From contig CACETF010000017.1 in the NCBI GenBank assembly GCA_902562425.1, positions 1 to 45,594 on the forward strand: a stretch of DNA of 45,594 bases. The letters run 5' to 3'. A model generated the notes under the pieces. That model searched no databases, was not told where the DNA came from, and saw nothing but the letters and a program-made list of their open reading frames with translations. Position numbers and translations under genes: made by a program. The stretch comes from Porticoccaceae bacterium (GTDB lineage: Bacteria; Pseudomonadota; Gammaproteobacteria; Pseudomonadales; Porticoccaceae). Below, one piece after another: positions 9,185 to 18,084 of the stretch (position 1 is the stretch's first letter; each line of letters opens with the position of its first letter).

Positions 9185-10144
9185 GTGATGACACGTTTAG
9201 TTCTTTGGGTCTTTCTTGCGCAAATATTGTTGTTACCAGGATGCATAGGTAATGATGGTGAAACTCTACCATCTGAATCCCCCAGGATAGCGCTTGTTAT
9301 GAAATCTCTTGCTAATGAATTTTTTGTAAATATGGCTGATGCTGCTCAAACTCATCAATCAGAAAATTCTCAGCAATACTCTTTGATCATCAATGGAATT
9401 CGTAATGAAAGTGATATTACTCAGCAAGTTTCTATTATTGATCAAATGATCGCTGCTCAAGTTGATGCTATTGTAATTGCACCTGCAGATTCAAAAGCCT
9501 TGGTTCCTGCGCTAGCTCGAGCGAGTCAGGCAGGTATTATTTTAGTAAATATTGACAACAGGTTAGACGCTTCGGTGTTGTCCGAATTTGATTTGGTCAT
9601 CCCCCATGTGGGTCCTGATAACAAAGAGGGTGCTCGTAAAGTAGGTGACTATTTGGCAAGTATTTTGGCAGCGGGTGATCAAGTCGCAATCCTTGAGGGG
9701 ATCGTGAGCTCCATTAATTCCCAAGCTCGTCGCGATGGATTTGAAGAAGCTGCGAATGCACGAGGCTTAATCATCGCTACCATACAAAGTGCTTCTTGGG
9801 AGCAAACCAAGGCTGCGGAAATTACTAGCGCAGTGCTCACTCAGCACCCAAGGTTGAAAGGTGTAATGGCCGCGAACGATAATATGGCGCTCGGGGCATT
9901 GTCTGCGATAAAACAGCTGGGTCGATTAGATGAGATTGAGGTGGTTGGTTTTGACAACATATCCGCAGTCAATAAACTTGTTAGGGAAGGAGAAATATTG
10001 GCAACAGCAGACCAGCATGGCGATTTGCTTGCGGTTTACGGTATCGAGTTCGCACTGGATACTCTAGCAGGAAAGGAAGTCCAGTATGGACGAAAGACTC
10101 CTGTAGACCTTATTACAAGGGAAATACTGCAGGGAAGAGATTAA
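9185..10144 (+). CDS. Sugar ABC transporter substrate-binding lipoprotein (RbsB-type)
   Basis: The 319-residue protein has a lipoprotein signal ending LLLPGC (Cys20), so the mature protein is anchored in the envelope. The rest is a type I periplasmic binding fold of the ribose/galactose/xylose family. Visible are the hallmark N-terminal strand with SLANEFFVNMADAAQ, the repeated Q-x-x-I-I-D-Q-M-I-A-A-Q-V-D-A-I segment, a D-N-R hinge region (NIDNRLD) and the C-terminal GFDNISA...EILATADQ. It should capture a monosaccharide or short oligosaccharide and pass it to the two following gene products. GGAG with further purines precedes the start. The next gene begins right after its stop, so the three genes form one operon. 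The position between the GH10 protein and the sulfatase suggests the sugar is released by those enzymes; the ligand itself cannot be read from sequence. Confidence 0.88.
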   Translation: MMTRLVLWVFLAQILLLPGCIGNDGETLPSESPRIALVMKSLANEFFVNMADAAQTHQSENSQQYSLIINGIRNESDITQQVSIIDQMIAAQVDAIVIAPADSKALVPALARASQAGIILVNIDNRLDASVLSEFDLVIPHVGPDNKEGARKVGDYLASILAAGDQVAILEGIVSSINSQARRDGFEEAANARGLIIATIQSASWEQTKAAEITSAVLTQHPRLKGVMAANDNMALGALSAIKQLGRLDEIEVVGFDNISAVNKLVREGEILATADQHGDLLAVYGIEFALDTLAGKEVQYGRKTPVDLITREILQGRD

Positions 10145-11689
10145 ATGTCCTCGGCTCTGCTTGAGATATCGGATCTTTCAAAAAAGTTTGCCGAGCCAGT
10201 CCTTAGAGACATAAATTTTGAAGTTCACTCAGGAACGATTCATGGATTGGTGGGGCAGAACGGTGCTGGCAAGTCCACTCTTACCAATATAATTGCGGGT
10301 TTTCTCTCTGCGGATAGTGGAAGGATTCTTTTAGATGGCAGACCACATACACCAAAGACGGTAGCGGATGCTAATCTCAGAGGAGTTTCGTTGGCGGTCC
10401 AAGAAATGAGTTTGATTGATAATCTCTCAGTCGCTGAAAACATTATGCTTCGGACATTTCCAGCCGAATTCGGAATTATCAAAGAGCGGCAGCTACTGGG
10501 AAGCGCAAGGCAACTCGCTGAAAAGGTGGGTCTTGGGTCAATTGATCTCCAGCGGCAAGTCTCAAGTCTAACTCTAGCGCAGAGGCAACTTGTGGAATTG
10601 GCAAAGGCAATCTCCTGCCCGTTTCGTTTATTGATCCTTGATGAGCCAACAGCAGCTTTAACTGAGGCGCAAACTAAGATTATTCATGATTTGTTGCGTG
10701 GACTGGTCCAAAGCAGTAGGGCTATTATTTATATCAGTCATCGTCTTGATGACGTCTTGGAGCTTTGTGACAAGGTCTCCGTTTTGAGAGATGGAATTCT
10801 GATTAACACAAGGAAAACTTGCGATATTGACGCGAGTTGGCTAATAAAGGAGATGTCCGAATCGACAGGAGAGATAGAAGAAAAACATTGTTTTAAAGGA
10901 CAAAAAAGTAAACGTCTGTCAGTTTTAGATATGGTCACACCAAGAACTAAGAATCCTATTGACTTAACTATCCATGGGGGTGAGATTGTTGGATTAGCGG
11001 GGTTAGCGGGGTCGGGTAGGTCTGAATTATTGAAAGCAATTTATGGGTTGGAGGAGCGTCTTTCAGGTTCAGTTAAAGTTCATTTAGAAAATGAACAATG
11101 GCTATCTCCCATGAATGCTTCCGAATCAGTGAGTGCTTGCGTTGGTTTTATACCAGAGGACAGGAAGACACAGGGTGTTTTTCTTGGCCAAGATGTATGT
11201 TCGAATATTACTATTTCAAGTCTGAGGAGATTTTGCACTTGGCCAAAATCTTTGGATCTTATAAAAGAAAGAGAAGCCGTAACTGCGTTGATATCCAAAT
11301 TATCTATAGTTTGTAGCAGTTTTTATCAGTCGATTGAGACCCTCAGTGGGGGGAACCAACAAAAAGCTTTAGTTGGACGGTGGCTGATGGCTGGCTGTAA
11401 TATTCTACTCCTTGACGAGCCAACGCGAGGTATGGATGTTGGTGCTAAAGCTGCATTACACGGTGAATTATTTGCCTTCAGGGACAGAGGTAATGGGCTT
11501 TTAATAGTATCAAGTGAATTAGAAGAATTGATGCTTCTGTGTGATCGAATCGTCGTATTATCTGATGGCGAATGCAGTGGAGAATTTACCAGACATGCTT
11601 GGTCGAAAGAGTTAATTTTAGATGCTGCTTTCCGAGCATACAAAGTAAAGAACACAGAAACATTCAATGCTGAGAAGATCTTTGACTAA
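10145..11689 (+). CDS. Sugar ABC transporter ATPase, two fused ABC domains (RbsA-type)
   Basis: A 514-residue double ATPase. First domain: Walker A GQNGAGKST (37-45), variant signature LTLAQRQ, Walker B ILDEPTAAL (D166, E167). Second domain: the degenerate Walker A typical of this family, GLAGSGRSELL (about 285-295), a canonical LSGGNQQ signature (about 399-405) and Walker B LLLDEPTRGMD. This pattern of one full and one degenerate Walker A is the norm for RbsA/MglA/XylG-type importers, so the degeneracy is not damage. It drives uptake through the permease encoded next. The start directly follows the binding-protein stop, and its 3' end overlaps the permease start by 23 bases, which suggests translational coupling. 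Confidence 0.93.
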   Translation: MSSALLEISDLSKKFAEPVLRDINFEVHSGTIHGLVGQNGAGKSTLTNIIAGFLSADSGRILLDGRPHTPKTVADANLRGVSLAVQEMSLIDNLSVAENIMLRTFPAEFGIIKERQLLGSARQLAEKVGLGSIDLQRQVSSLTLAQRQLVELAKAISCPFRLLILDEPTAALTEAQTKIIHDLLRGLVQSSRAIIYISHRLDDVLELCDKVSVLRDGILINTRKTCDIDASWLIKEMSESTGEIEEKHCFKGQKSKRLSVLDMVTPRTKNPIDLTIHGGEIVGLAGLAGSGRSELLKAIYGLEERLSGSVKVHLENEQWLSPMNASESVSACVGFIPEDRKTQGVFLGQDVCSNITISSLRRFCTWPKSLDLIKEREAVTALISKLSIVCSSFYQSIETLSGGNQQKALVGRWLMAGCNILLLDEPTRGMDVGAKAALHGELFAFRDRGNGLLIVSSELEELMLLCDRIVVLSDGECSGEFTRHAWSKELILDAAFRAYKVKNTETFNAEKIFD

Positions 11690-12626
11690 TCAGCGCATAG
11701 AGTATGTTTACATTTTCCTTTCGCTATTATTATTGGTGGCACTTTTTGGTTTCACTACGGACCATTTTCTTTCTCTACAAACTTTGTCAGCGATAATGAG
11801 TCAGCTACCCGCCCTTACGGTTGTTACTGTGGGTATGACCCTGGTACTTATCGTAGGAGGGATCGATCTTTCGGTAGGGTCGGTGGTGGCCTTGAGCGCT
11901 TGCATAATTGGGACTGCAATCGTTTCTCATGACGTTCCGATGATTCTCGCAGTGTTGTTAGGTGTTTTTTCTGGCACCATAATGGGTTTCTCAACCGGGT
12001 ACTTAATTGCTCGATTTAGCTTACCAGCTTTTATAGTTACGCTAGGAATGTTAGAAGTTGCAAGGGGTATGTCTTATCTTAGCTCAGATTCGCAGACGGT
12101 TTATGTTGGGTCTGATATCCAGAAATTAGCGTTGCCAATTACTGGCATTGGTATATCCATATCAATGATAATGGCCTTACTGGCAGTGATTTCTGCACAC
12201 TTCGTGTTAACTCGAACTATATTTGGTCGGTATATTATTGCTATAGGCACCAGTGAGACAGCAGCGCGCATCTCAGGTATTAAAATAAGACCATACACAA
12301 TTGGAGTCTTCACATTATCAGGAACTTTGGCTGGACTCGGTGGACTTTTTAACCTTGCATATATCGGTTCGGCAGATCCAAACACCGGTATAGGCTTGGA
12401 ACTGTCTGCTATTGCCGCTGCGGTGATCGGTGGGACGAGTCTTATGGGAGGCCGTGGTTCCATTATAGGTGCCTTCATAGGTGTTTTGATTATAGCGGTC
12501 CTCCAGAATGGGTTAGCACAGTTGGGACTTTCAGAGCCTTCAAAGCTCATTATTACTGGGTTAGTGATAATTTTTGCAGTTTTAGCGGATCGTTTTAGAA
12601 GAGGGCCAAATAGGACAGATACCTGA
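11667..12626 (+). CDS. Sugar ABC transporter permease (RbsC-type)
   Basis: A 319-residue integral membrane protein with roughly eight to ten hydrophobic segments and the family signature GGIDLSVGSVVAL near residue 65. The cytoplasmic coupling region IAIGTSETAARISGIKI and the later GGTSLMGGRGSIIGAFIG also match the ribose/xylose/galactose permease family. It forms the membrane channel with the preceding ATPase and binding protein, probably as a homodimer. The ATG at 11667 overlaps the ATPase gene; no better start lies downstream before the first membrane segment. It is the last gene of the plus-strand operon and converges on the sulfatase gene 23 bases away. No clear terminator is visible in that gap. 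Confidence 0.93.
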   Translation: MLRRSLTNQRIEYVYIFLSLLLLVALFGFTTDHFLSLQTLSAIMSQLPALTVVTVGMTLVLIVGGIDLSVGSVVALSACIIGTAIVSHDVPMILAVLLGVFSGTIMGFSTGYLIARFSLPAFIVTLGMLEVARGMSYLSSDSQTVYVGSDIQKLALPITGIGISISMIMALLAVISAHFVLTRTIFGRYIIAIGTSETAARISGIKIRPYTIGVFTLSGTLAGLGGLFNLAYIGSADPNTGIGLELSAIAAAVIGGTSLMGGRGSIIGAFIGVLIIAVLQNGLAQLGLSEPSKLIITGLVIIFAVLADRFRRGPNRTDT

Positions 12627-12649
12627 CTATGCTGACTTGGTATTTTTAA

Positions 12650-14140
12650 TTAATTGTGGTATTGGCGGTCCAAAATAGAAGCTTTAATGGTCAATTGCTT
12701 GAGAAATTGTTCCTTTCTCTGCTTTACTATAGCTAAGATTTCAGGTTGCAAAGCTGCGACATTTTTGGTCTCTCCGAGATCATTTTTCAGATCCGTTAAG
12801 ATCGGTGGATCATGTAGTATTCGGTTTTCGTTAAATGGATCTGCGGTCACGAAATGTAATTTACTCATGCCCACTCGAAATGCCCTAAGCTCGGAGCCGC
12901 TGTAATATGGGATAAATTGTCTTGGACTGTTTCGACCCGTTGTCAGAGTAATTGATAAGTCAAAGCTATCCTGCGCTTCTTTGGAATGTTCAATACCTGC
13001 TAGACTGAGAAATGTGTTGTAAATATCGGTTTGCGCACCGAGTTCGTTTGAGATTCCTTGCTGGATTCGTGGTCCTTTAAAAATTGTCATAACCCTCAAA
13101 CCGCCTTCGTATGAGGTTCCTTTCCCGCCCCTCAGTGGTGCAGCTGAGCCAGCATGATCTTTGTATCGCAACCATGGCCCATTATCGCTAGTAAAGACGA
13201 TGTATGTGTTATCTACAATATGCGCTTTTTCAAGTGCTCGCATAATTGCTCCAAGGCTCCAGTCAATTTCTTCAAGTACATCACCATACAATCCTTTGGC
13301 ACTTTTATTTACAAAGGGTTGCGAGCGGAAGAGGGGAACATGAGGCATGCTGTGTGATAGCAACAAGAAGAAAGGTTTCTTAGCAATTGCGGTACGGTGA
13401 ATGAATTCAATGGATTCTTTGGTGTAGCGCTGGGAGAGCTGAGTTTGGTCGGCAGGCCTTTCTATTATTTCGTCGTTAAAAGAGTTATTTGAGATGCGGA
13501 CACTGCGTTGCAGAGGGACATACCAATCAGAATTCTGTGGATGCATTATCCTCTGATTTAATATTGGGCCAACAATATTCCATTTTTTTCCCACCAATGC
13601 CGGTTCTTGAAAGATATTGGTGGAGGTGATGCCCTCAACCTCCCAATCCATATCATTAGAGTAAGGTATACCCAGCCATTCATCAAACCCGTGCCGAGTC
13701 GGTAACGCAAAACTCGCATCCCCTAAATGCCACTTGCCAAAAATGGCCGTAGCATAGTCGTTTTGTTGGAAAATTTCAGGAAGGGTTGTATATTCTTGGG
13801 GTATGCCTTTAGTGCTTCCTGGCCAGAAAACTGATATTTGGTCTCCATAGAGGCCACTTCTTACCGGAAGATTCCCCGTAAGTAACGCTCCTCGACTCGG
13901 ACTGCAAACTGATGATGTCGCATAAAAATCAGTCCAACTTTGTCCCGACGCTACAAGTTGGTCGATGGCGGGGGTGTTAAGTTTTTGGTCCGAAAAGATC
14001 CCCATATCTGAATAGCCAAGATCGTCTATGTAGATAATTATGAAATTAGGTTGTTTTTTTTGAGTACCCCAGGATTGGAATGTAGTGCCAAATAGAGCAA
14101 TTAATAGCAATATGGAAAAAAAGTTTTTCTGGATAACCAT
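12650..14140 (-). CDS. Secreted S1 sulfatase
   Basis: Formylglycine-dependent sulfatase that removes sulfate esters, here probably from a sulfated polysaccharide or its oligomers. The metal-binding N-terminus IIYIDDLGYSDMG and the maturation motif CSPSRGALLTG (Cys 79 counted from the start chosen here) are intact; Cys is the residue converted to formylglycine. Further family motifs are GKWHLG, HSMPHVPL and FTSDNGPW. The frame is open up to 14239, but a Sec signal (IQKNFFSILLLIALFGTTFQSWG) begins right after the ATG at 14140, so I start there. The upstream codons encode a low-complexity PLPLPLL stretch from a hexanucleotide repeat. No strong ribosome binding site is visible. No sulfatase-maturase gene is in the window, so one must be elsewhere. 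Convergent with the ABC operon. Confidence 0.9.
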   Translation of the reverse strand: MVIQKNFFSILLLIALFGTTFQSWGTQKKQPNFIIIYIDDLGYSDMGIFSDQKLNTPAIDQLVASGQSWTDFYATSSVCSPSRGALLTGNLPVRSGLYGDQISVFWPGSTKGIPQEYTTLPEIFQQNDYATAIFGKWHLGDASFALPTRHGFDEWLGIPYSNDMDWEVEGITSTNIFQEPALVGKKWNIVGPILNQRIMHPQNSDWYVPLQRSVRISNNSFNDEIIERPADQTQLSQRYTKESIEFIHRTAIAKKPFFLLLSHSMPHVPLFRSQPFVNKSAKGLYGDVLEEIDWSLGAIMRALEKAHIVDNTYIVFTSDNGPWLRYKDHAGSAAPLRGGKGTSYEGGLRVMTIFKGPRIQQGISNELGAQTDIYNTFLSLAGIEHSKEAQDSFDLSITLTTGRNSPRQFIPYYSGSELRAFRVGMSKLHFVTADPFNENRILHDPPILTDLKNDLGETKNVAALQPEILAIVKQRKEQFLKQLTIKASILDRQYHN

Positions 14141-14584
14141 ACGCCATACTTTATCACATTGTCTTTTTGGTAGTAGTGGTAGTGGTAGTGGAAATTTACT
14201 TTTTAACCACGATGGTGTGATTCGCACAGGTGGCGACACTCGATGTGTGACAATCCACTTAAGAAGCTCAATTGGTCAACTCCACTGTGTCATACATCGA
14301 TTTTTTGTCAAGACCTGGTAATAAGCACGATAACCAAATTAATCTTGTTGAAATTGATAATGGGTTAATTGTTACCCCAACTGAGTCTCGAAAATTAGGC
14401 TGGGTGCCGATCGTTATATCCGTAGAAATGCCCGGAAAAAAATGGCAGACGGATTTGAACTTGTTAGGGGGTGGGCCAAATTCAGAACTGATACAGGATT
14501 ATTAACTTTATGCTGTATCATTTTACCAAAGTGTTTGTTTTTACAATGGAGTGAAAAACAATTCTCTTACGCCAGCATTTAAAT
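14141..14584. other. Intergenic region between sulfatase and SDCP protein
   Basis: Two minus-strand genes flank this stretch. A plus-strand frame (14272-14505, TTG start) ends with a protein-like segment including LGWVPIVISVEMPGKKWQTD. It could be a remnant or a small hypothetical gene, but it has no ribosome binding site, and I cannot name a family. No terminator was found. Confidence 0.35.
14168..14191 (+). repeat. Imperfect TAGTGG hexanucleotide repeat
   Basis: About three and a half copies of a (G)GTAGT-type unit lie just upstream of the chosen sulfatase start, inside the frame extension. If the upstream start were real it would code PLPLPLL. Units of six keep the frame, so slippage would not switch the gene off but could alter leader spacing. 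Confidence 0.5.
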
Positions 14585-15742
14585 TCAAAATTTAATTCTG
14601 TTCACAGCGTCTGAAATTTTTTTATTAGCTTTTGTGATTATGTCTAGATTATGTTTGTTCACGTTTTGCCTTTCATCCAATAAACCGTAACGCCGTGCTC
14701 TATTGAGATGAAAAGCCCCGCAGAGATGAAAACCTATGCATCCCGGATTATTAAAAACTTTCCACAAAATTTCTGCATACCACGCGCCATCGTTTTCAGA
14801 AATTTCTCCCGGCTTTGTATCCCACTTGATTTTTGCAGAGTCGGCCAACAAAACCGGTTTTCTGGTTTCGTGGAAGAAAAATTTTAGAGTTTCTACTGGA
14901 TTAACGAAGTCCTGAAAAGAAAGGATGTCGACATATGGTAATGCTGCTTTGACAACATGCATGGATATGGGAGCATTGCCCTCATACCGGTCACCCAAGA
15001 TAAGATGATGTTTATCATACCGACGGATCGCATTATATATGGTTTTATAGTATTGCGTGGCGAGTTGACTTACTGCCTTTAGACCAGTTTTTGTATCCAA
15101 GAGGCCAGGGTCAAGAATTGGTCCTCGCCACTGGTTGTGCGGACGGGTATGTATCCAAGTAGGACAATCGCTGAAGAAATATCCTATTAAATTTTTCTCA
15201 AGTGCTAAAGCTCCGCAGTGTGATCGGGCAACATAGTCCACCCACTCTACCCACTCAGGATTAAAAAAATCAAAATGTAATGTATGCTTTTCCCATTGAT
15301 GCGATTGCGTAAAAGGTAACATATGACAGTAGGGCATGTTTAACGTTCGGTATTCATCTATTGTAAAGGAGCGAGAATGCGCCCAAGTTCGAACGGTCAC
15401 GTCTTGCACCCAACCGATTGTGTTAAACGCCCATGCCTTAATATTGGGGACTATTGATTTTTCTATCCATTGTAATGTGCTGCCACCAAATTGGTTGCGC
15501 CAAATATCAATATTTTCTGGGTAACGAAGACTCGCAGGGTCAAAATGGTTTAGACCAATTGAAAAAAATGGCTTTTCGTCGGGAGTTGTGAGCCAAAAGC
15601 GCTTTTTGTAATATTTAAGTTTAAAAAAGTTTTTATATGATGTATCTGATCCCGATGAAGATCCTCTGCTCGCAAAATTTTTATGCGAGGGAATGGGTGC
15701 GGTTATTGCAAGTAAGCCCTTAATAAAATTCCTTCTTTCCAT
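14585..15742 (-). CDS. Tat-exported TIM-barrel protein, GH50/agarase-like, SDCP type
   Basis: A 385-residue protein starting with a twin-arginine signal (MERRNFIKGLLAITAPI). The body matches the general layout of GH50/agarase-like clan A enzymes: FFSIGLNHFD near the start, GYFFSDCPTW (189-196), AIRRYDKHHLILGDR (238-252), VDILSFQDF, KPVLLADS (295-302) and a late GFHLCG. In classical GH50 enzymes the equivalents of SDCP and ADS carry catalytic Glu residues; here Asp192 and Asp301 stand there. This is homologous to the next minus-strand gene (15926-17371), which keeps the same two Asp. I infer a periplasmic exo-acting glycosidase or related enzyme acting on oligosaccharides of this locus. A catalytically altered family is equally possible. 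I cannot assign a CAZy family with certainty. Confidence 0.7.
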   Translation of the reverse strand: MERRNFIKGLLAITAPIPSHKNFASRGSSSGSDTSYKNFFKLKYYKKRFWLTTPDEKPFFSIGLNHFDPASLRYPENIDIWRNQFGGSTLQWIEKSIVPNIKAWAFNTIGWVQDVTVRTWAHSRSFTIDEYRTLNMPYCHMLPFTQSHQWEKHTLHFDFFNPEWVEWVDYVARSHCGALALEKNLIGYFFSDCPTWIHTRPHNQWRGPILDPGLLDTKTGLKAVSQLATQYYKTIYNAIRRYDKHHLILGDRYEGNAPISMHVVKAALPYVDILSFQDFVNPVETLKFFFHETRKPVLLADSAKIKWDTKPGEISENDGAWYAEILWKVFNNPGCIGFHLCGAFHLNRARRYGLLDERQNVNKHNLDIITKANKKISDAVNRIKF

Positions 15743-15925
15743 TTTTATTTTTACCTACCACAAATTTTCAATTAAGTATAAATAACAACGCTCTTTTTTA
15801 TTTCATCAGCGTGGATATGGTAACAGGAGCTTATTTAGTGTGATCGTGATAAATATTCTGATCATCTATTAATTTTCATCAATTCTCCTAGTGAGGCATG
15901 CTAGTCATAGTCAAACTAGAGTGTG

Positions 15926-17371
15926 TTAGGTATCCCTTTTCGATGAATTTTCTGAGGCCAGCTCATAAAGTCTTGAAGCAAGATTTGTAATCACTTCTTC
16001 CATTTCGGCATAGAAAACTCCATCGACTGACATGAGGCCCTGATGTTGAGCATTTTCCTTGCCCGGCATCTCTTTTGATGCATCGATAATCCCACACATA
16101 TGCCATCCAACAAAGTTAGGTAGTTTTAAGGCATTTTCCATAAATTTTTTTGTCCAGTCGGCTCTTTGTAGCTGATCTCTGGCGTGGGGTCTTCCATGCG
16201 GCGAGGGGGTTAACTCGGTGGGACTAGAGTAGGACGAATCACCATTTAGTATTGGTAATTTTACAATTGGTAACCACTTGGTAAGTAGTTGTTTTTGTTG
16301 CTGCCAAGGCGCATAGTATTGAATATTTATAACCTCGCTATATTTGGCAACTACCTGAAGATACTGATCAAGCGCGTCGCTGTTACCATTTAATTTGTCA
16401 CCAAAAAAAAGATGGTTTTTGTCATACTCTCTTAATGCAGATTTCGCTACTGAGTAATACTGCCTCACACATTTCTTCAAGAATAACGAATTATCTCTGG
16501 CCTCTGCATCATTTGCTGGAGGGTGATCTGCTCGCCAGTTTTGTGCCAAAAGTAGTGAGTTAAAATCGGTAAATTGTGTTCCATAAACGTAATTAAATTG
16601 TTGGATATGTGGATAGATTTGTTTGATCATAGTTACATACGCAATCTTGCCGGGCGCGTTTTTCGGCAAATTACGCAGCCTCCTTGGCCACGTAGTGGTT
16701 CCATAATGGTCTGCCTCAGAATCAGTAAGAGGCGGACAATCAGACATCGCAAAACCGAGAACCATTGGATCTTCCGAGCGTGGTCTCACCTCATTTCGTG
16801 CTTTGTTACGGCAGGTTAAAATAAATTCAGGCGAAAAAATATCAGCATATACATAGGCCTTAGGATTTTTATAATGTGATAAAAGGAGGGGCTCATAAGG
16901 TGCTACATAAGGAAAGGGCGAGGTGCCGGGCGGGTCTGTTAATGGGGGCGCAGTAGTGTGGATACCCAGAGTATTTAGACCGAGACGACGTAGGTCATAA
17001 ATGACAGATTCGCGAAATGAACTAAGCCACCTAGCATCAAAGGTCTCCCGCGCATTAAATTTTTTGTTCCAAATATGTCTATTGTATGTTTGCGCCCACC
17101 ACTCCATGTGGTAATGGTTGATACCAAATGATATGAAGGCATTCCCTAGTGGCGTCACGAACCACCAACGAGTTCCGTCATTTTCGACTCGGAAATAGCC
17201 GGTGGCAATAAATTTTTTCTCCTTCCATCCACCATATTTATCTAATGAGTCGTGACTATTACCGCGGAGAGGAGCGCAGGAGGATAACAGAGGAAGGCTC
17301 AACAAAGACATTGCTCCTTGGAGAAAACTTCTTCTAGGTAATCTGTGGCTTCTCATTTTTCCTTGAGTCAA
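15926..17371 (-). CDS. Tat lipoprotein, GH50/agarase-like TIM barrel, SDCP type
   Basis: A 481-residue homologue of the preceding protein. It has a Tat signal (PRRSFLQGA) merged with a lipobox (LPLLSSC, Cys32), so it should be a Tat-exported lipoprotein. Shared landmarks: WWFVTPLGNAFISFGINHY, LGFAMSDCPPL (Asp211), SALREYDKNHLFFGDK (311-326), INIQYY, LPILNGDSS (Asp378) and VGWHMCGIID. The insertion between SDCP and the YDKNH motif, including YVYGTQFTDFNSLL, is usual for GH50-like proteins and is shorter in the neighbour. The spacing of 183 bases between the two genes leaves room for a separate promoter. The two proteins probably act on related linkages. An alternative start at Met6 would keep the signal. 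Function is inferred from fold-level motifs only. Confidence 0.7.
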   Translation of the reverse strand: MTQGKMRSHRLPRRSFLQGAMSLLSLPLLSSCAPLRGNSHDSLDKYGGWKEKKFIATGYFRVENDGTRWWFVTPLGNAFISFGINHYHMEWWAQTYNRHIWNKKFNARETFDARWLSSFRESVIYDLRRLGLNTLGIHTTAPPLTDPPGTSPFPYVAPYEPLLLSHYKNPKAYVYADIFSPEFILTCRNKARNEVRPRSEDPMVLGFAMSDCPPLTDSEADHYGTTTWPRRLRNLPKNAPGKIAYVTMIKQIYPHIQQFNYVYGTQFTDFNSLLLAQNWRADHPPANDAEARDNSLFLKKCVRQYYSVAKSALREYDKNHLFFGDKLNGNSDALDQYLQVVAKYSEVINIQYYAPWQQQKQLLTKWLPIVKLPILNGDSSYSSPTELTPSPHGRPHARDQLQRADWTKKFMENALKLPNFVGWHMCGIIDASKEMPGKENAQHQGLMSVDGVFYAEMEEVITNLASRLYELASENSSKRDT

Positions 17372-17507
17372 TTATCAGAAACTTTTTTGTGATTGGTCAT
17401 TATCTGAGTGTTGAGATTAGCTCGGAATCAACTTGTTGCGATAAATCTATAATCACAGAATGAAAATCCTCTTTAGGTTAACGTAAATTTTTTGTTGTCC
17501 AAACGTA

Positions 17508-17882
17508 CTAGGTTTCGATGGGACCACCCGCATCAATCCAGTCACTGATTCCACCGACATTAGAAACACTTGTATAACCCATGTCTTTTAACGTCTTTCC
17601 GCTTAATGCGGCCATCCCGCCGGCACCGCAAACTAAGACAATATCAGACTCTTTTCTCAATGCCTTGTTGTGGAAGTCGGTGTTGTCGTCAGCTGCAAAT
17701 TCGATGAATCCTCGGGGTATTCTTAAAGCGCCAGCTATGGTGCCTGTGGAGTTGATTTCTGCACTATCTCGCACGTCAACAAAAACTGAACCCCCGGCTA
17801 GATGCCTCTTGACACCCTCGGCTGCACTGATTCTCGGACAAACACTATCTGCCTCGCTTAAATAGTCTTTAGCTCGTTTCAT
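17508..17882 (-). CDS. Single-domain rhodanese-like sulfurtransferase
   Basis: A 124-residue cytoplasmic protein with one rhodanese domain: FVDVRDSAEI, the GALRIPRG segment and an intact active-site loop VLVCGAGGMAAL whose Cys would carry the persulfide; then GYTSVSNVGGISDW. Rhodaneses move sulfane sulfur between thiols or cyanide. The frame is open upstream to 17933, but ATG 17882 is preceded by AAGGAAA at good spacing and begins right before the domain, so I prefer it. It lies between the glycan locus and the degraded region. It stands alone, and no partner can be inferred. Confidence 0.85.
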   Translation of the reverse strand: MKRAKDYLSEADSVCPRISAAEGVKRHLAGGSVFVDVRDSAEINSTGTIAGALRIPRGFIEFAADDNTDFHNKALRKESDIVLVCGAGGMAALSGKTLKDMGYTSVSNVGGISDWIDAGGPIET

Positions 17883-18084
17883 GATGTAAATTTCCTTAAT
17901 TGCCATGACCAGGTTTAAGTTTACAACAAACATGAGGATCCCGCATTAGACTGCATCAGGAGTTACAGATAAGTTTTAAAGCCCATTTGCTGAGGATGTG
18001 GTATTGTTTTTTTCTTGAAAGTGGGTCGGCTTTATTTGTAGTAAGGACTTTAAAAATATGGGAGGTGTTTTTCAGAGACATTAG

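Noticed and set aside
10988-11035. Degenerate second Walker A in the RbsA-type ATPase as possible damage
   Set aside because: This degeneracy is normal for the double ATPases of this importer family.
12101-12550. 149-residue minus-strand ORF
   Set aside because: It is antisense to the ABC permease; its Pro/Ile-rich sequence is what the complement of a membrane gene gives.
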